A program made the translations under genes and the position numbers. DNA of 30,343 nucleotides from JANWWM01 sp046719715 (lineage in GTDB: Bacteria; Bacteroidota; Chlorobiia; Chlorobiales; Thermochlorobacteraceae): NCBI GenBank assembly GCA_046719715.1, contig JBDNCJ010000036.1, forward strand, positions 1-30,343. The letters are read 5' to 3'. This document shows positions 15,725-24,570 of the stretch, piece after piece (position 1 is the first letter of the stretch; each line of letters begins with the position of its first letter). The notes under the pieces were generated by a model. It was not told where the DNA came from. It ran no database searches and worked only from the letters and a program-made list of their open reading frames with translations.

Positions 15725-17545
15725 TTATGAGACAAGAACGGATTCTTCGGCGTAGTCGTAGTCGGCTTCGGCACGTTTTCGGGTAAGTGCAATCACGACC
15801 GTTAAAAATCCGACGCGCCCAATCAGCATTGAAAGAATGAGAACAACTTTTCCCGCATCGCTAAGCATGGGTGTAATGCCTGTGCTTAATCCGACAGTGC
15901 TAACTGCGGAGACGACTTCAAAGAGCAGGGCTTCAAATGAAAATCGCTGTTCTTGTTCCGTAATCAGCAACACAAAAAGAGCCGTTGCGATGTAAAGCAG
16001 TGAAAGCAACGCCGTGCTGAAGGCGCGCGTAACGGCAAGGTCGGAAATTTTGCGGTGAAAGAGTTCGATTTTGTTTCGTCCTGACGCAATGGCGTAGATG
16101 TTCAACAGGGCGAGCGTTGCTGTCGTGGTTTTGATGCCGCCGCCGGTCGAACTGGGCGACGCACCAATCCACATTAAGATAATCGTAAAAAAAAGCGTCG
16201 CCGTCGAGAACGATGCAATGTCCAATGTGTTGAAGCCCGCCGTGCGCGAGACTGCCGAGTGAAACAAGGCTTGGGTGAATTGTTCAAACGCCGTGAACGG
16301 GTAGAGATTTCTCTCACCTTCTAATATCCAAAAGCCAATTGTGCCAATTATCAGAAGCACAGCAGAAGCAATGAGCACCATTCGCGCATGAACCGTAAGC
16401 CGCACGTTCGGTTTGCGTAAGACTTTTCCCATCACCCAAGTGGTGCAACTCGATAGCACTGGAAAGCCCAACCCGCCAACGATAACCAACATAACGATGA
16501 TGTACAAAAACGGCGCGTGGTTGTAAAAATACATGTTGGACAAATTTTCGGAGAGGAGCGAAAAGCCCGCGTTGCAAAACGCCGAAACGGAATGAAAGAG
16601 CGAAAAGAAAAACGGTGTCGTGCCTTGTGGCAAATGCGCAGGCGTGAGCGTGTAGTAAATAAGCAACGCGCCGAGGGCTTCAATCAAAAATGTGTAAAAG
16701 CCGATTTGAAAGAGAATCAGTTTAACTTTTCCCAAACTATCTTCGCCCAAGAGTTCGCGCAACGCGGTGTATTCTTTCAAGTTCCGACTTCCGCCTGTAA
16801 CGACGGCGAAAAAAGTCGTCAGCGTCATGATGCCGAGTCCGCCGATTTGAATCAGGATTAAAATAATCCAATGTCCGACGTCGGTGAATGATGTTGCAAT
16901 GTTCACCGTTGCCAAGCCGGTTACACAAACTGCACTTGTGGCGATAAAGAGCGCGTCAATAATTGGTAGTTCTTGTATGCTGGCTTTGGGCAAGAGCAAG
17001 AAACCTGCACCAATGAGTGAAAGCGCTACGAAACTAAATAGAAGCACGCCCGACGGCTGAACGCTCGTCGTCATCACTCGACCGCTGTATCGCAAGGTCG
17101 AAGGTAGTATTGCGATGACAACCAAGAACTGTGTAAGAATCAGATAGACGCTGGTAAGGGTTTCTGGCGTCAGTTGCGGGTTGAGCGAGGTGAGCAAGGT
17201 TTCAATCGTGCGGGGAAAAATCAGATAGAATAAAATCACCGTGAAGAGAATCAAGTCGAGCCAACGTTCGCGCACATGCCGACGCATATTTTCTGCTAAT
17301 GCGACTTTGATGAATGCTTGAATCGCAAAGCAATAGAGCATCACGGTTTCCGTCAGTTGGGCAAGCGATTCAATCGTGGAGTCGAGATGAAAGCCGATGC
17401 GGGCGATGATGGCGCTAATCGCAAGCAGGGCTAAAACAATCAGGCAGTTGTCAATCGTGCGAAGAATGGTGAGGCGGTGCGTGTCAATCCACGTCCTGAT
17501 TATGTGGCGCGTAGAATTGCGTTTGAATTGGTCGGTCGTTTCCAT
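15725..17545 (-). CDS. TrkH/KtrB-type potassium transporter subunit
   Basis: This 606-aa membrane protein has the four pore-loop repeats of the SKT superfamily. The selectivity-filter regions are recognisable as TSAVCVTGLAT, SVSAFCNAGFS, SAVSRTAGFN and VSAVSTVGLSTG, each with the filter glycine. It should conduct K+ into the cell together with a cytoplasmic TrkA/KtrA regulatory subunit, which is not present in the window. The first about 165 residues add extra helices not found in KtrB (IDNCLIVLALLAISAIIA and following), giving a longer N-terminus than the roughly 450-480 residues of most family members. Downstream it is tightly linked to the DsbD-type gene. The assignment to K+ rather than Na+ is inferred from the family. 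Confidence 0.9.
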   Translation of the reverse strand: METTDQFKRNSTRHIIRTWIDTHRLTILRTIDNCLIVLALLAISAIIARIGFHLDSTIESLAQLTETVMLYCFAIQAFIKVALAENMRRHVRERWLDLILFTVILFYLIFPRTIETLLTSLNPQLTPETLTSVYLILTQFLVVIAILPSTLRYSGRVMTTSVQPSGVLLFSFVALSLIGAGFLLLPKASIQELPIIDALFIATSAVCVTGLATVNIATSFTDVGHWIILILIQIGGLGIMTLTTFFAVVTGGSRNLKEYTALRELLGEDSLGKVKLILFQIGFYTFLIEALGALLIYYTLTPAHLPQGTTPFFFSLFHSVSAFCNAGFSLLSENLSNMYFYNHAPFLYIIVMLVIVGGLGFPVLSSCTTWVMGKVLRKPNVRLTVHARMVLIASAVLLIIGTIGFWILEGERNLYPFTAFEQFTQALFHSAVSRTAGFNTLDIASFSTATLFFTIILMWIGASPSSTGGGIKTTTATLALLNIYAIASGRNKIELFHRKISDLAVTRAFSTALLSLLYIATALFVLLITEQEQRFSFEALLFEVVSAVSTVGLSTGITPMLSDAGKVVLILSMLIGRVGFLTVVIALTRKRAEADYDYAEESVLVS

Positions 17546-17600
17546 GGTTTTTGGTTAGTGGGGCAAAATAGCATGGGTTTGAGAATCGCGGGCGACGGTT

Positions 17601-18533
17601 TTATTTCCACTCGACTTTCACCGAGCCCATTCCTGTAGAAATATCAAATTCCAGCGTGCGTAATCCGCTGCCATAATTACCGCTTACATATACGTCGCCT
17701 TTTTTCTTGAAATCTTTGGGAAGATCGACCGAAGAGAGAATGTTTTCGGAGTAATTGAGTTTGACGGCGTCGTTTTGAGGCACAATCACGGTAAGCGAGC
17801 CGGCACCGAGTGAAATTTTCGCTTTGGCACGTTGCGCTGTTGCTTCGCCCGAAAAATCCATGGTTACGTCGCTCGCGCCGCCGTGCATGTTGAGTTCCTT
17901 GAAATTGGCGTTGCCAAGTCCTTCCAAAACGAAGCGCGATGCGCCCGTCGCGATTTTCAATTTTTCCATCGGCTCACGATTGGGCTTTTTGAATTGCACG
18001 GTAGTTTGGCACGCACCCGATTTGAGTTCAAGCGACGAGAGTTTGAGCGATGATAAATCTAACTCATGCTCCCCAGCGGCAAGCGTAAGGGATAAGTCAA
18101 TCGGAAGTTGGTCGGTGAAGGTCAAGGTGAGTGTAGAAAGGTCTTGACGTTTTTCCTCGTCGCTGTTGAACCAGTCGCGCAAGCGGAAAGAGATGTTCTT
18201 GTTCTCGGCATTTTTTGAGCGAATGTTGCTGATGTCTAAATCGCCCGTGCCGTCTGAGGAGACGTCGTAAGCGTAGTGTAAATCATTGGGGTCAGGCGAA
18301 GTATAGCGGTATTCAAACACATTAGGGGAGTGGTGGGCACCGAGTTTGAGTTTAACTAATCCTAACTTTACGCGGCTTGAAATTTTCTTTTCGGTCGTAA
18401 TCGGATAGGCTCTTGAAATGGCTTGTGCGTTGCACAACGTCGTCGGTACAAGCACGAGGGCGAGTAAAAGCAACCGCTGAAGAGAGCGATGAGTGGAGAT
18501 AGCCCCGAACGCGATGATGTATTTTGAGAGCAT
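17601..18533 (-). CDS. Exported toast-rack (DUF2154/LiaF-like) protein
   Basis: The 310-aa protein has an N-terminal signal peptide (RLLLLALVLVPTTLCNAQ, cleavage near residue 37) and then a repetitive beta-rich domain. Segments such as LTLAAGEHELDLSSLKLSSL, IATGASRFVLEGLGNANF and ISLGAGSLTVIVPQ follow the pattern of the toast-rack/DUF2154 and DUF4097 beta-solenoids, also seen in LiaF-like C-termini. The final FDISTGMGSVKVEWK is typical of the last strand. It is probably periplasmic or surface-exposed. The function is unknown; Gram-positive relatives take part in envelope-stress signalling, but that cannot be transferred here. The ATG at 18533 makes a long n-region (about 18 residues), so a later start is possible. 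Confidence 0.75.
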   Translation of the reverse strand: MLSKYIIAFGAISTHRSLQRLLLLALVLVPTTLCNAQAISRAYPITTEKKISSRVKLGLVKLKLGAHHSPNVFEYRYTSPDPNDLHYAYDVSSDGTGDLDISNIRSKNAENKNISFRLRDWFNSDEEKRQDLSTLTLTFTDQLPIDLSLTLAAGEHELDLSSLKLSSLELKSGACQTTVQFKKPNREPMEKLKIATGASRFVLEGLGNANFKELNMHGGASDVTMDFSGEATAQRAKAKISLGAGSLTVIVPQNDAVKLNYSENILSSVDLPKDFKKKGDVYVSGNYGSGLRTLEFDISTGMGSVKVEWK

Positions 18534-18617
18534 GAGTCGTTGAATCCCGTGATAATCGTGTCTGAATTTACAGTTCTAAAAACGATTTTACCAAGTTTTG
18601 CACTGAAAGTTGCGCCG

Positions 18618-19034
18618 CTACGGTGGGTCGGAGAAAAAAGTTGCTTGTGCTTCAAATAATTTGCGAACGTCGCCGCGCGTCGTCTGAATTGCGCCCGCCT
18701 CGACGCGGCGCGCGATGAGTTCTCCCGTGAAAAGCAACGACAAAAGCGACGGTTCATGGAGCGCCAGCGTATCGACTTCTCCAATCGTTTCACCCTCTTC
18801 CAAGATGCGTACCCTGAAAAACACGAGCGATGAGAGCGAGACGGCAACGGAGTCAATCTTTACCGTGTAGCCGCTTCGTGTGCGTAAGTGCGATTCGGCG
18901 ATTGGCACAACGTGGTGCTGCGCCCAATTCACATAAATCACTTGAAATAATCCAAAAAACAACAGAAAAACCATTGCGGGCGAAACCGCGACCGCCACAA
19001 GCAAGCATCGAGCGTTAAGCACACGTTTGTTCAA
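18618..19034 (-). CDS. Short AsmA/DUF748-like N-terminal membrane protein
   Basis: The protein is 138 aa with one membrane helix near the N-terminus (about 12-32). The following domain resembles the start of AsmA/TamB/DUF748-type envelope proteins: GYTVKIDSVAVSLSSLVFF, then EVDTLALHEPSLLSLLFTGEL and a beta strand. Those proteins normally run to several hundred residues, whereas this one stops after about 105 residues of the periplasmic part. I see no continuation in the other minus-strand frames downstream, so it is either a naturally short version or an old truncation. It lies between nth and the toast-rack gene on the same strand. The assignment is weak and based on pattern only. Confidence 0.55.
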   Translation of the reverse strand: MNKRVLNARCLLVAVAVSPAMVFLLFFGLFQVIYVNWAQHHVVPIAESHLRTRSGYTVKIDSVAVSLSSLVFFRVRILEEGETIGEVDTLALHEPSLLSLLFTGELIARRVEAGAIQTTRGDVRKLFEAQATFFSDPP

Positions 19035-19052
19035 GGCAGTATGGATTTTTCG

Positions 19053-19715
19053 TTATGCAGACTGTCGAGACGGCTTCTTCTTCACATGCTGTTTGTAATA
19101 CGAGCAAACGCGGGTGAACTCGCACAAGTGGCAGTCCGGAGATTTGGCTTTGCACGTATATCGTCCGTGCAGAATCAGGTAGTGATGAAAATCGCCGACG
19201 GCTTCGGGCTTCAAGTATTTCATGAGTTGTTTTTCGGTGTCGAGCACGTTATCGGCTTTGACCAATCCAAGACGATTGGATACGCGAAAGACGTGCGTGT
19301 CGACGGCAAGCACGGGCTTTCCAAAGGCGTTGCTCATGACGACGTGCGCCGTTTTTCTGCCAACGCCCGCAAGCGCGGTGAGTTCTTCCAGCGTTTGCGG
19401 CACTTCGCCGTTATATTTTTCAACCAATGTTTTGCACAGGGAGACAATGTGCTTGGCTTTGTTGTTGAAGAAGTTAATCGACTTGATTTTTTCCTTCACC
19501 TCGTCCACCGAAAGTTGGCTCATGGCTTTGGCGTCGGGGTAGTCTTTGAAGAGGCTGGGTGTAACCATATTGACGCGCTTATCGGTGCATTGAGCGGCGA
19601 GCAGGGTGGCGATGAGCAGTTGGAAGGGCGTTTCGTAGTGAAGTTCCGTTTTAGGCGAGGGAAATTTTTTGCTTAGTGTATCGGAGACAAAGGCGAATTT
19701 TTCGGATTTGGTCAT
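19053..19715 (-). CDS. nth: Endonuclease III (DNA glycosylase/AP lyase)
   Basis: This 220-aa protein is full length for Nth, which removes oxidised pyrimidines and nicks abasic sites in base-excision repair. It has the helix-hairpin-helix LAGVGRKTAHVV with catalytic Lys121 and the catalytic Asp139 in LAVDTHVFR. The C-terminal [4Fe-4S] cluster ligands follow the classical spacing C-x6-C-x2-C-x5-C (Cys188, Cys195, Cys198, Cys204). Its ATG overlaps the stop of the preceding phosphatase gene by 4 nt (ATGA), so translation is probably coupled. The tail after the cluster is short and basic. Confidence 0.97.
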   Translation of the reverse strand: MTKSEKFAFVSDTLSKKFPSPKTELHYETPFQLLIATLLAAQCTDKRVNMVTPSLFKDYPDAKAMSQLSVDEVKEKIKSINFFNNKAKHIVSLCKTLVEKYNGEVPQTLEELTALAGVGRKTAHVVMSNAFGKPVLAVDTHVFRVSNRLGLVKADNVLDTEKQLMKYLKPEAVGDFHHYLILHGRYTCKAKSPDCHLCEFTRVCSYYKQHVKKKPSRQSA

Positions 19716-20425
19716 AGATTCATGCGGGCAAAGAGGCGTTGCACAAAGGATTGTGGTTGGCGATTGTCAATTTGCGTGATATGTTTTTCGGGCAAGGAAA
19801 TCGCCGTCAATCGTCCCATGCGACTGTGTTGATTGTAGACGCACCCGGTATCAATCGCAATCAGTTTTTCTAAGACAATCGGGTGCGGAATCGGCGTGTG
19901 TCCGCAGACGACGGTTTTCTCCCACTTGTAATCTTCGGCGTTTAGAACGGCGTCGTCCAAGTGGCTTCGCTCCCAGACGAGTTCGAGCTTGGTCATTTTG
20001 TGCAAGTTTTCCACGATGGTGCGGAAGGGCTTGAGACCGCCATGCACGAAGAAGTAATCGGGTGTATCGTAGTAAGGTAAGCAGGCTTTGAGAAAGTCGA
20101 GGTGCGAGTCAGGAATGTGTAATCCGCCGCCGTCGGTGTAGGAGTTCAGCGTTGCCGTGCCTCCATTACGCTCCCAATCGTCGATGGTGAGCAAGCCCGC
20201 CAAATAATCGAGCATCAGCACTTCGTGATTGCCAAGCAGAAAGACGCACGCGTGCGTTTTTTTTAATTCAATCAAATAATCAATCACGCCTTTGGAATTT
20301 GGACCTCTATCGACGTAATCGCCGAGAAAGACGAGCGTATCGGAGGGCTTGGGATTGAGGGTTTGTATCAAGCGTTGCAAGGGGTCGAGGCAGCCGTGAA
20401 TGTCTCCAATGGCGATGTAGTTCAT
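19712..20425 (-). CDS. Calcineurin-like metallophosphatase (bacterial Ser/Thr phosphatase or ApaH type)
   Basis: The 237-aa protein carries the three phosphoesterase motifs in order: GDIHG (Asp8, His10), GDYVDRG (Asp36, Arg40) and GNHE (Asn66, His67). Later metal-ligand histidines lie in VHGGL and VCGHTP. These make a two-metal active site. The size and motif spacing fit the PP1-like bacterial Ser/Thr phosphatase/PrpA group, but diadenosine tetraphosphatase activity (ApaH) cannot be excluded. It is the second gene after nusB (35-nt gap) and overlaps nth by 4 nt. No signal peptide is seen, so it is probably cytoplasmic. Confidence 0.92.
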   Translation of the reverse strand: MNYIAIGDIHGCLDPLQRLIQTLNPKPSDTLVFLGDYVDRGPNSKGVIDYLIELKKTHACVFLLGNHEVLMLDYLAGLLTIDDWERNGGTATLNSYTDGGGLHIPDSHLDFLKACLPYYDTPDYFFVHGGLKPFRTIVENLHKMTKLELVWERSHLDDAVLNAEDYKWEKTVVCGHTPIPHPIVLEKLIAIDTGCVYNQHSRMGRLTAISLPEKHITQIDNRQPQSFVQRLFARMNL

Positions 20426-20460
20426 GGTGTCGGTGCGGCGTTAAGGATTGCGTTCAATCA

Positions 20461-21207
20461 TTAAGATGACCGTCTGCGATGATCGCGGTTGTCGTTGTTT
20501 CGGTTACCGTGATTTCGGTTGTCGTTGTTTCGATTGTCCGACCCGCCTCGCGGGTTGTTGCGATTTGGATTAGGTTTATACGGCGGGTTTCCGCCGGTGC
20601 GCGGTCCGCTTTGTGATGGCGGTCGGCGTTGTTGATTTGAGCGTTGCGGTTGCGGGTCGCGCGGCGCAGATTTTTCTCTGAACTGCGGCGGCGGTTCATT
20701 GACCACCACAACAGGCGGCTGATGTGCATCTTTCGGATGTTTGGCGGGCATATCCACCAGACCGCGTCCGCTCTTGTTGAGTTCGCCGTTCTTGATGAGT
20801 TCAAGCCGCACGGCGTCTAAAATGCCGTTGACGAAGCGTCCGCTTTTGTCGGTGCTGTATTGTTTAGCAATTTCGATGGCTTCATTGATGGAAACTTTCG
20901 GCGGCACGTCGGGGAAGTAGAGCATTTCGGCGATGGCAATGCGCATCAGGTTTTTATCAATTATCGCCATTCGATCGAGCTCCCAGTTGTCTGCATGGTT
21001 CTTAATTTTTGAATCGATGAGGGTTAGGTTGGGAATGATTTTTCCAAGAAGCGCAAAGGCGAAATCTTTGGACTTCGGTTGGCTACTGATTTCTTCAGGC
21101 AGGATTCCTTCGGCGACTTTACGAATGTCCTCTTTGCGAATGTCGTAAGCGTAAAGAATCTGCATCACGACTTCGCGGATTAGACGGCGATTGACCACGT
21201 TGACCAT
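20461..21207 (-). CDS. nusB: Transcription antitermination factor NusB with long disordered tail
   Basis: Residues 1 to about 140 are a full NusB domain: NRRLIREVVMQILYAYD at the start, then MRIAIAEMLYFPDVPPKVSI and NEAIEIAKQYSTDKSGRFVN, the family's most conserved stretch. With NusE (S10), NusB binds boxA RNA and supports antitermination on rRNA operons. The remaining about 105 residues are absent from typical NusB (130-160 aa). They are rich in Pro, Arg, Asn, Asp and Gly, with tandem NRNNDNR/NRNHGNRN-like units and a basic end (HRRRSS), resembling RNA-binding disordered tails. The reading frame is continuous. It is the first gene of the minus-strand run and has a possible promoter at 21262-21291. 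Confidence 0.93.
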   Translation of the reverse strand: MVNVVNRRLIREVVMQILYAYDIRKEDIRKVAEGILPEEISSQPKSKDFAFALLGKIIPNLTLIDSKIKNHADNWELDRMAIIDKNLMRIAIAEMLYFPDVPPKVSINEAIEIAKQYSTDKSGRFVNGILDAVRLELIKNGELNKSGRGLVDMPAKHPKDAHQPPVVVVNEPPPQFREKSAPRDPQPQRSNQQRRPPSQSGPRTGGNPPYKPNPNRNNPRGGSDNRNNDNRNHGNRNNDNRDHRRRSS

Positions 21208-21261
21208 AGTTTGAAAGAACTGATTAGTTGAGTGTTGGTATGAGCGTTGAAAATGTTTTCT

Positions 21262-21291
21262 GAAAGTTACTCAAAAAATCATAATTTCAAG
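21262..21291 (-). promoter_or_regulatory. Possible Bacteroidota-type promoter of nusB
   Basis: On the minus strand, CTTG (21291-21288) is followed after 18 nt by TAACTTTC (21269-21262). This is close to the Bacteroidota TTTG-N19-TAnnTTTG consensus with one mismatch in each element. It lies 55 bp upstream of the nusB ATG in the 119-bp divergent gap. Confidence 0.35.
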
Positions 21292-21326
21292 TTGAATTGT
21301 ATTAACTCTCCTTTCTTGCGAGGATA

Positions 21327-24137
21327 ATGAAGTGCCTAACCACTTTCCTCATGCTTTTCCCATTTGCCCTTCAAGGTTTTGCACAAAATCGAATTCAATT
21401 CGAGCCAATCGGCTACAACAAAGGGATCTCTCATCTTTCCGTCAATGCCATTTATCAAGACTCAGCAGGGTTCATGTGGTTTTCAACCGTTAAAGGGCTG
21501 TGTCGCTACGATGGAACGACGTGCAAGGTCTTCAAGCAAATCGCATCTGATTCTACCTCATTGCCGCATGACGAAACAACATTCTTTTTTGATACAAAGG
21601 AAGAAGGATTCGGCGCATATATTCCTGCACTGCGAAAGGGAACTCGCTTTCACGCCCTCACAGAAACGTTCACAATCATTGATATCGATTCTTCAAAATT
21701 AAATATCCCACTTCCCTCAACGCCGTTTGTTTTAAGCGACGGCTCTACGGTGGAACTCAACCTCGAAACGCGCCATTTGATTAGAACATTCAAAGACGGC
21801 TCCAATCATCGCACTCCACTTCCTTCACCCATAACACCAATGACATATTACGCGCATCTTGAGCATCATGACCAACTGTGGATTGCCACTACGGTAGGAC
21901 TGTTCATGTTTGATTCCAAAACAGGAACATTCGATCTCTATCAACATGACCCCGACAACCCCGCGTCCATAGCGGAAAACAGCGTCCGATACCTCTACAA
22001 AGACCGTGAAGACAATGTGTGGCTTGCCACATATGGCGGCGGGGTTGCAAAAGCCATCAGCCGAAATGTACTCTTCAAAACGTTTCAACCGTCGCCGAAC
22101 AATCCAAATGCAGTCGTGGGCGGATTGCTCTTCGGCATCTGCGAAGATAAAGACGGCAACCTTTGGATTGGTTCGGAAAACGATGGTCTAAGTCAGTATA
22201 TCGTGCGAGAACGGAAATTCATCACACATCGTCATGACCCGAACAACCCCAACACGCCAAGAGCCGATAATTATCGCGCCCTCTTTTGCGACAGCGATGG
22301 AAAGATTTGGGCGGGCAAGTCGGTCTTCAATCCAACTACAAAACAATGGAGATACTTTCCCGCCACGCACAGTCGCGAGAACGTAAAGAGCTACTTGGAA
22401 ATCGCAGACACCGTCTATGCCTTTTCTTTTGATACCGTCTATGCCGTCCATCGCCAAACCCTGAAAGTCTCCTCGTTTGCGATTGATATGCCGGGCAAGG
22501 TGTTTGGGGGGTATCGGACTATCAGATGTTGCTTCAAAAATCGGCAGGGACAAGTGCTCATCGGCACGCAGCACGGATTTGCAGAATTGGATTTGGTTTC
22601 GCGGCATACGAAACATTGGCGACTGCAACCGCCTACGCCTTCGGTGCTTGGATACGGACACATTCAAGCCATTTATCAAACCGAAGACGGTCGTTATTGG
22701 GTCGGCACACGCGGCGGCGGACTCTTCATCTTTAACGAACAATTTGAACTCATTGAGCACAAGTCCGTTCGCAACGCATTTCCTGACGACGTCGTCTATG
22801 ATATTCTCGAAGACGAAAACGGCTTGCTTTGGATGACGACGAACAGCGGTCTTGTGCAACTTGACCCCGCGACCCAACATGTAACGAGGGTATTCACGGT
22901 GCATGACGGCTTGCTCAACAATGAGTTTAATCATCACTGTTTTACAAAATTGAAGACGGGCGAGTTTGCAGGCGGCGGCATCGGCGGGTTTTTCATCTTC
23001 AATCCAAACCATCTCAAGCGTGATTCTACGACGCTCTCCGTTGTATTGACCGACTTCAAAGTCTTCGAGAAATCTTATCCGCTCGACTCCGCAATCCTTT
23101 TCAAGCGCGACATCACGCTCGATCACACCAAAAATTTCTTTGCGCTTTCCTTTTCAGCATGTTCTTACAAAAATCCTGATGCAATCGAGTATGCGTATAT
23201 GCTTGACGGGGTTGACAACGCGTGGATTGAGACGCAAAGCGGAACAGCGCGATACAATAGTGTGCCGCACGGCGAGTATATCTTTCGCGTCAAAGCGCGG
23301 CTCGGCAATGCAAGTTGGGGCGACGTGCGCGAAATCCGCCTCTCCATTACGCCGCCGTTTTGGCGCACGGCTTGGTTCACGGTGGGCGCATTACTGACGA
23401 TGGTAATGCTCATCGTCTTGATGGTGAGCATCATTATTCGCCGAAAGGTGCGTGCGGAAAGAGAAGCAATGGAACGCCAAGAAGAACTCAAACGCACCCG
23501 CGAAGCGACGCTCCTTGCAGAGCGCGAGCGCATTTCCGCCGACATGCACGACGAAATCGGCGCCATGCTCACAAACATTACCATGATTGCCGAGCAACTC
23601 AAACAACACCCCAAAAACTTACCGACTGACGTCCTAAATATGCTTGCCGTCACCGCTCGAGAAGCCACGCAAGGCGTCCGCGCTATCGTCTGGTCTATGA
23701 ATCCCCGATACGACAGCCTTGACGCATTCGCCGCATATCTCCGCGAAAAAATGCACCAACAGCTTGAAGCAGCACCCATCGAGTTGACCATTGATTTCCC
23801 CGACGCGCTCCCGCCGATGGAGATTTCAGGAGAAATGCGACACAATCTTTTTCTCGCCGTCAGAGAAGCCCTGAACAATGTGGTCAATCACAGCCACGCC
23901 ACACATGCGCACTTGTCCATGAGGCTGGAAGGAGAGCAACTGACGATTATCGTGCAAGACAACGGTGTCGGCATTGAACAAAAAGAGACCTTCGGCAATG
24001 GCACGCACTTCATGCAGAGGCGGTTGAAAAAAATCGGCGGCGAGTGCTGGATAACATCGGAAAAAGGAAATGGCACACAAGTTCGTTTTCAAGTGAGCCT
24101 CACCAAACGCGACAAGCACGAAACCACACAACAATAA
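21327..24137 (+). CDS. Two-component-regulator propeller sensor histidine kinase (reg_prop, Y_Y_Y, HisKA_3)
   Basis: This 936-aa inner-membrane kinase has a signal peptide (about 1-20, ending GFAQ). A large periplasmic sensor follows, made of reg_prop beta-propeller repeats (such as IYQDSAGFMWFSTVKGLCRY, DREDNVWLATYGGG and DENGLLWMTTNSGLVQL). A Y_Y_Y domain (about 595-675) leads to one membrane helix (about 680-703). The cytoplasmic part is a HisKA_3 dimerisation domain with His741 (ADMHDEIGAML) and an HATPase (REALNNVVNHS, DNGVGI). This architecture is common in Bacteroidota, often sensing carbohydrates, but the ligand is unknown. Its natural partner is a NarL-type regulator, and one is encoded at 26070, beyond an AT-rich insertion. 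GAGGA lies just before the ATG. Confidence 0.95.
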   Translation: MKCLTTFLMLFPFALQGFAQNRIQFEPIGYNKGISHLSVNAIYQDSAGFMWFSTVKGLCRYDGTTCKVFKQIASDSTSLPHDETTFFFDTKEEGFGAYIPALRKGTRFHALTETFTIIDIDSSKLNIPLPSTPFVLSDGSTVELNLETRHLIRTFKDGSNHRTPLPSPITPMTYYAHLEHHDQLWIATTVGLFMFDSKTGTFDLYQHDPDNPASIAENSVRYLYKDREDNVWLATYGGGVAKAISRNVLFKTFQPSPNNPNAVVGGLLFGICEDKDGNLWIGSENDGLSQYIVRERKFITHRHDPNNPNTPRADNYRALFCDSDGKIWAGKSVFNPTTKQWRYFPATHSRENVKSYLEIADTVYAFSFDTVYAVHRQTLKVSSFAIDMPGKVFGGYRTIRCCFKNRQGQVLIGTQHGFAELDLVSRHTKHWRLQPPTPSVLGYGHIQAIYQTEDGRYWVGTRGGGLFIFNEQFELIEHKSVRNAFPDDVVYDILEDENGLLWMTTNSGLVQLDPATQHVTRVFTVHDGLLNNEFNHHCFTKLKTGEFAGGGIGGFFIFNPNHLKRDSTTLSVVLTDFKVFEKSYPLDSAILFKRDITLDHTKNFFALSFSACSYKNPDAIEYAYMLDGVDNAWIETQSGTARYNSVPHGEYIFRVKARLGNASWGDVREIRLSITPPFWRTAWFTVGALLTMVMLIVLMVSIIIRRKVRAEREAMERQEELKRTREATLLAERERISADMHDEIGAMLTNITMIAEQLKQHPKNLPTDVLNMLAVTAREATQGVRAIVWSMNPRYDSLDAFAAYLREKMHQQLEAAPIELTIDFPDALPPMEISGEMRHNLFLAVREALNNVVNHSHATHAHLSMRLEGEQLTIIVQDNGVGIEQKETFGNGTHFMQRRLKKIGGECWITSEKGNGTQVRFQVSLTKRDKHETTQQ

Positions 24138-24267
24138 CCCCTTGCACGCCAAATCATACAACATTCGTTGTAATCTCTTACCCCAAACTTATTAAAAATA
24201 CGACGTTTGATGGATTGTATACTCTACCGCGCTGGCGTAGCTTTGTAGCGTGAAAATGAAGGAGAAT

Positions 24268-24291
24268 GGCGGAATCCCTCACCCGCCTTTT
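24268..24291 (+). terminator. Weak candidate terminator of the sensor kinase gene
   Basis: GGCGG (24268-24272) can pair with CCGCC (24283-24287), followed by TTTT (24288-24291). The 5-bp stem and 10-nt loop make it a marginal intrinsic terminator. Confidence 0.3.
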
Positions 24292-24508
24292 CCAAAAAAG
24301 AAGAGGTTAAATAAACGAGACATCGGAGAAAATTTCGACATCAAAATATACACCGGTCAAAAAAAGGCTGACCACCTGAGAAACAAACAATAATTAGATG
24401 CTAAAACGCCACTAAAAAATAAAAAAGAAGTAGGACAGGCTTCAAACTTAAACAATAAGCAAATGTCTGAACAAATTTTCATGGAACATAGTGGAAGGCA
24501 ACTGAACG

Positions 24509-24570
24509 ACATCCGACGCGGGATGTACTGCCGTTTTCGGCCAGTCCACCTTGTTTTACGCATCGTAAAA
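24509..24570 (+). promoter_or_regulatory. Cluster of three hairpins in the leader of the small repeat-protein gene
   Basis: A 6-bp stem (24509-24514 with 24521-24526), a CCG/CGG tetraloop stem (24531-24540) and a perfect 7-bp stem with a 3-nt loop (24554-24560 with 24564-24570) follow each other. They end 33 bp before the ATG at 24604, upstream of the Shine-Dalgarno AAGGAG. They may be operator sites or RNA leader structure. Confidence 0.35.

Noticed and set aside
18368..18856. 162-codon minus-strand frame bridging the AsmA-like and toast-rack genes, possible frameshifted continuation
   Set aside because: The translation is Arg/Ser-rich with no beta-strand pattern and overlaps two better-supported genes, so it is not the missing part of the AsmA-like protein.
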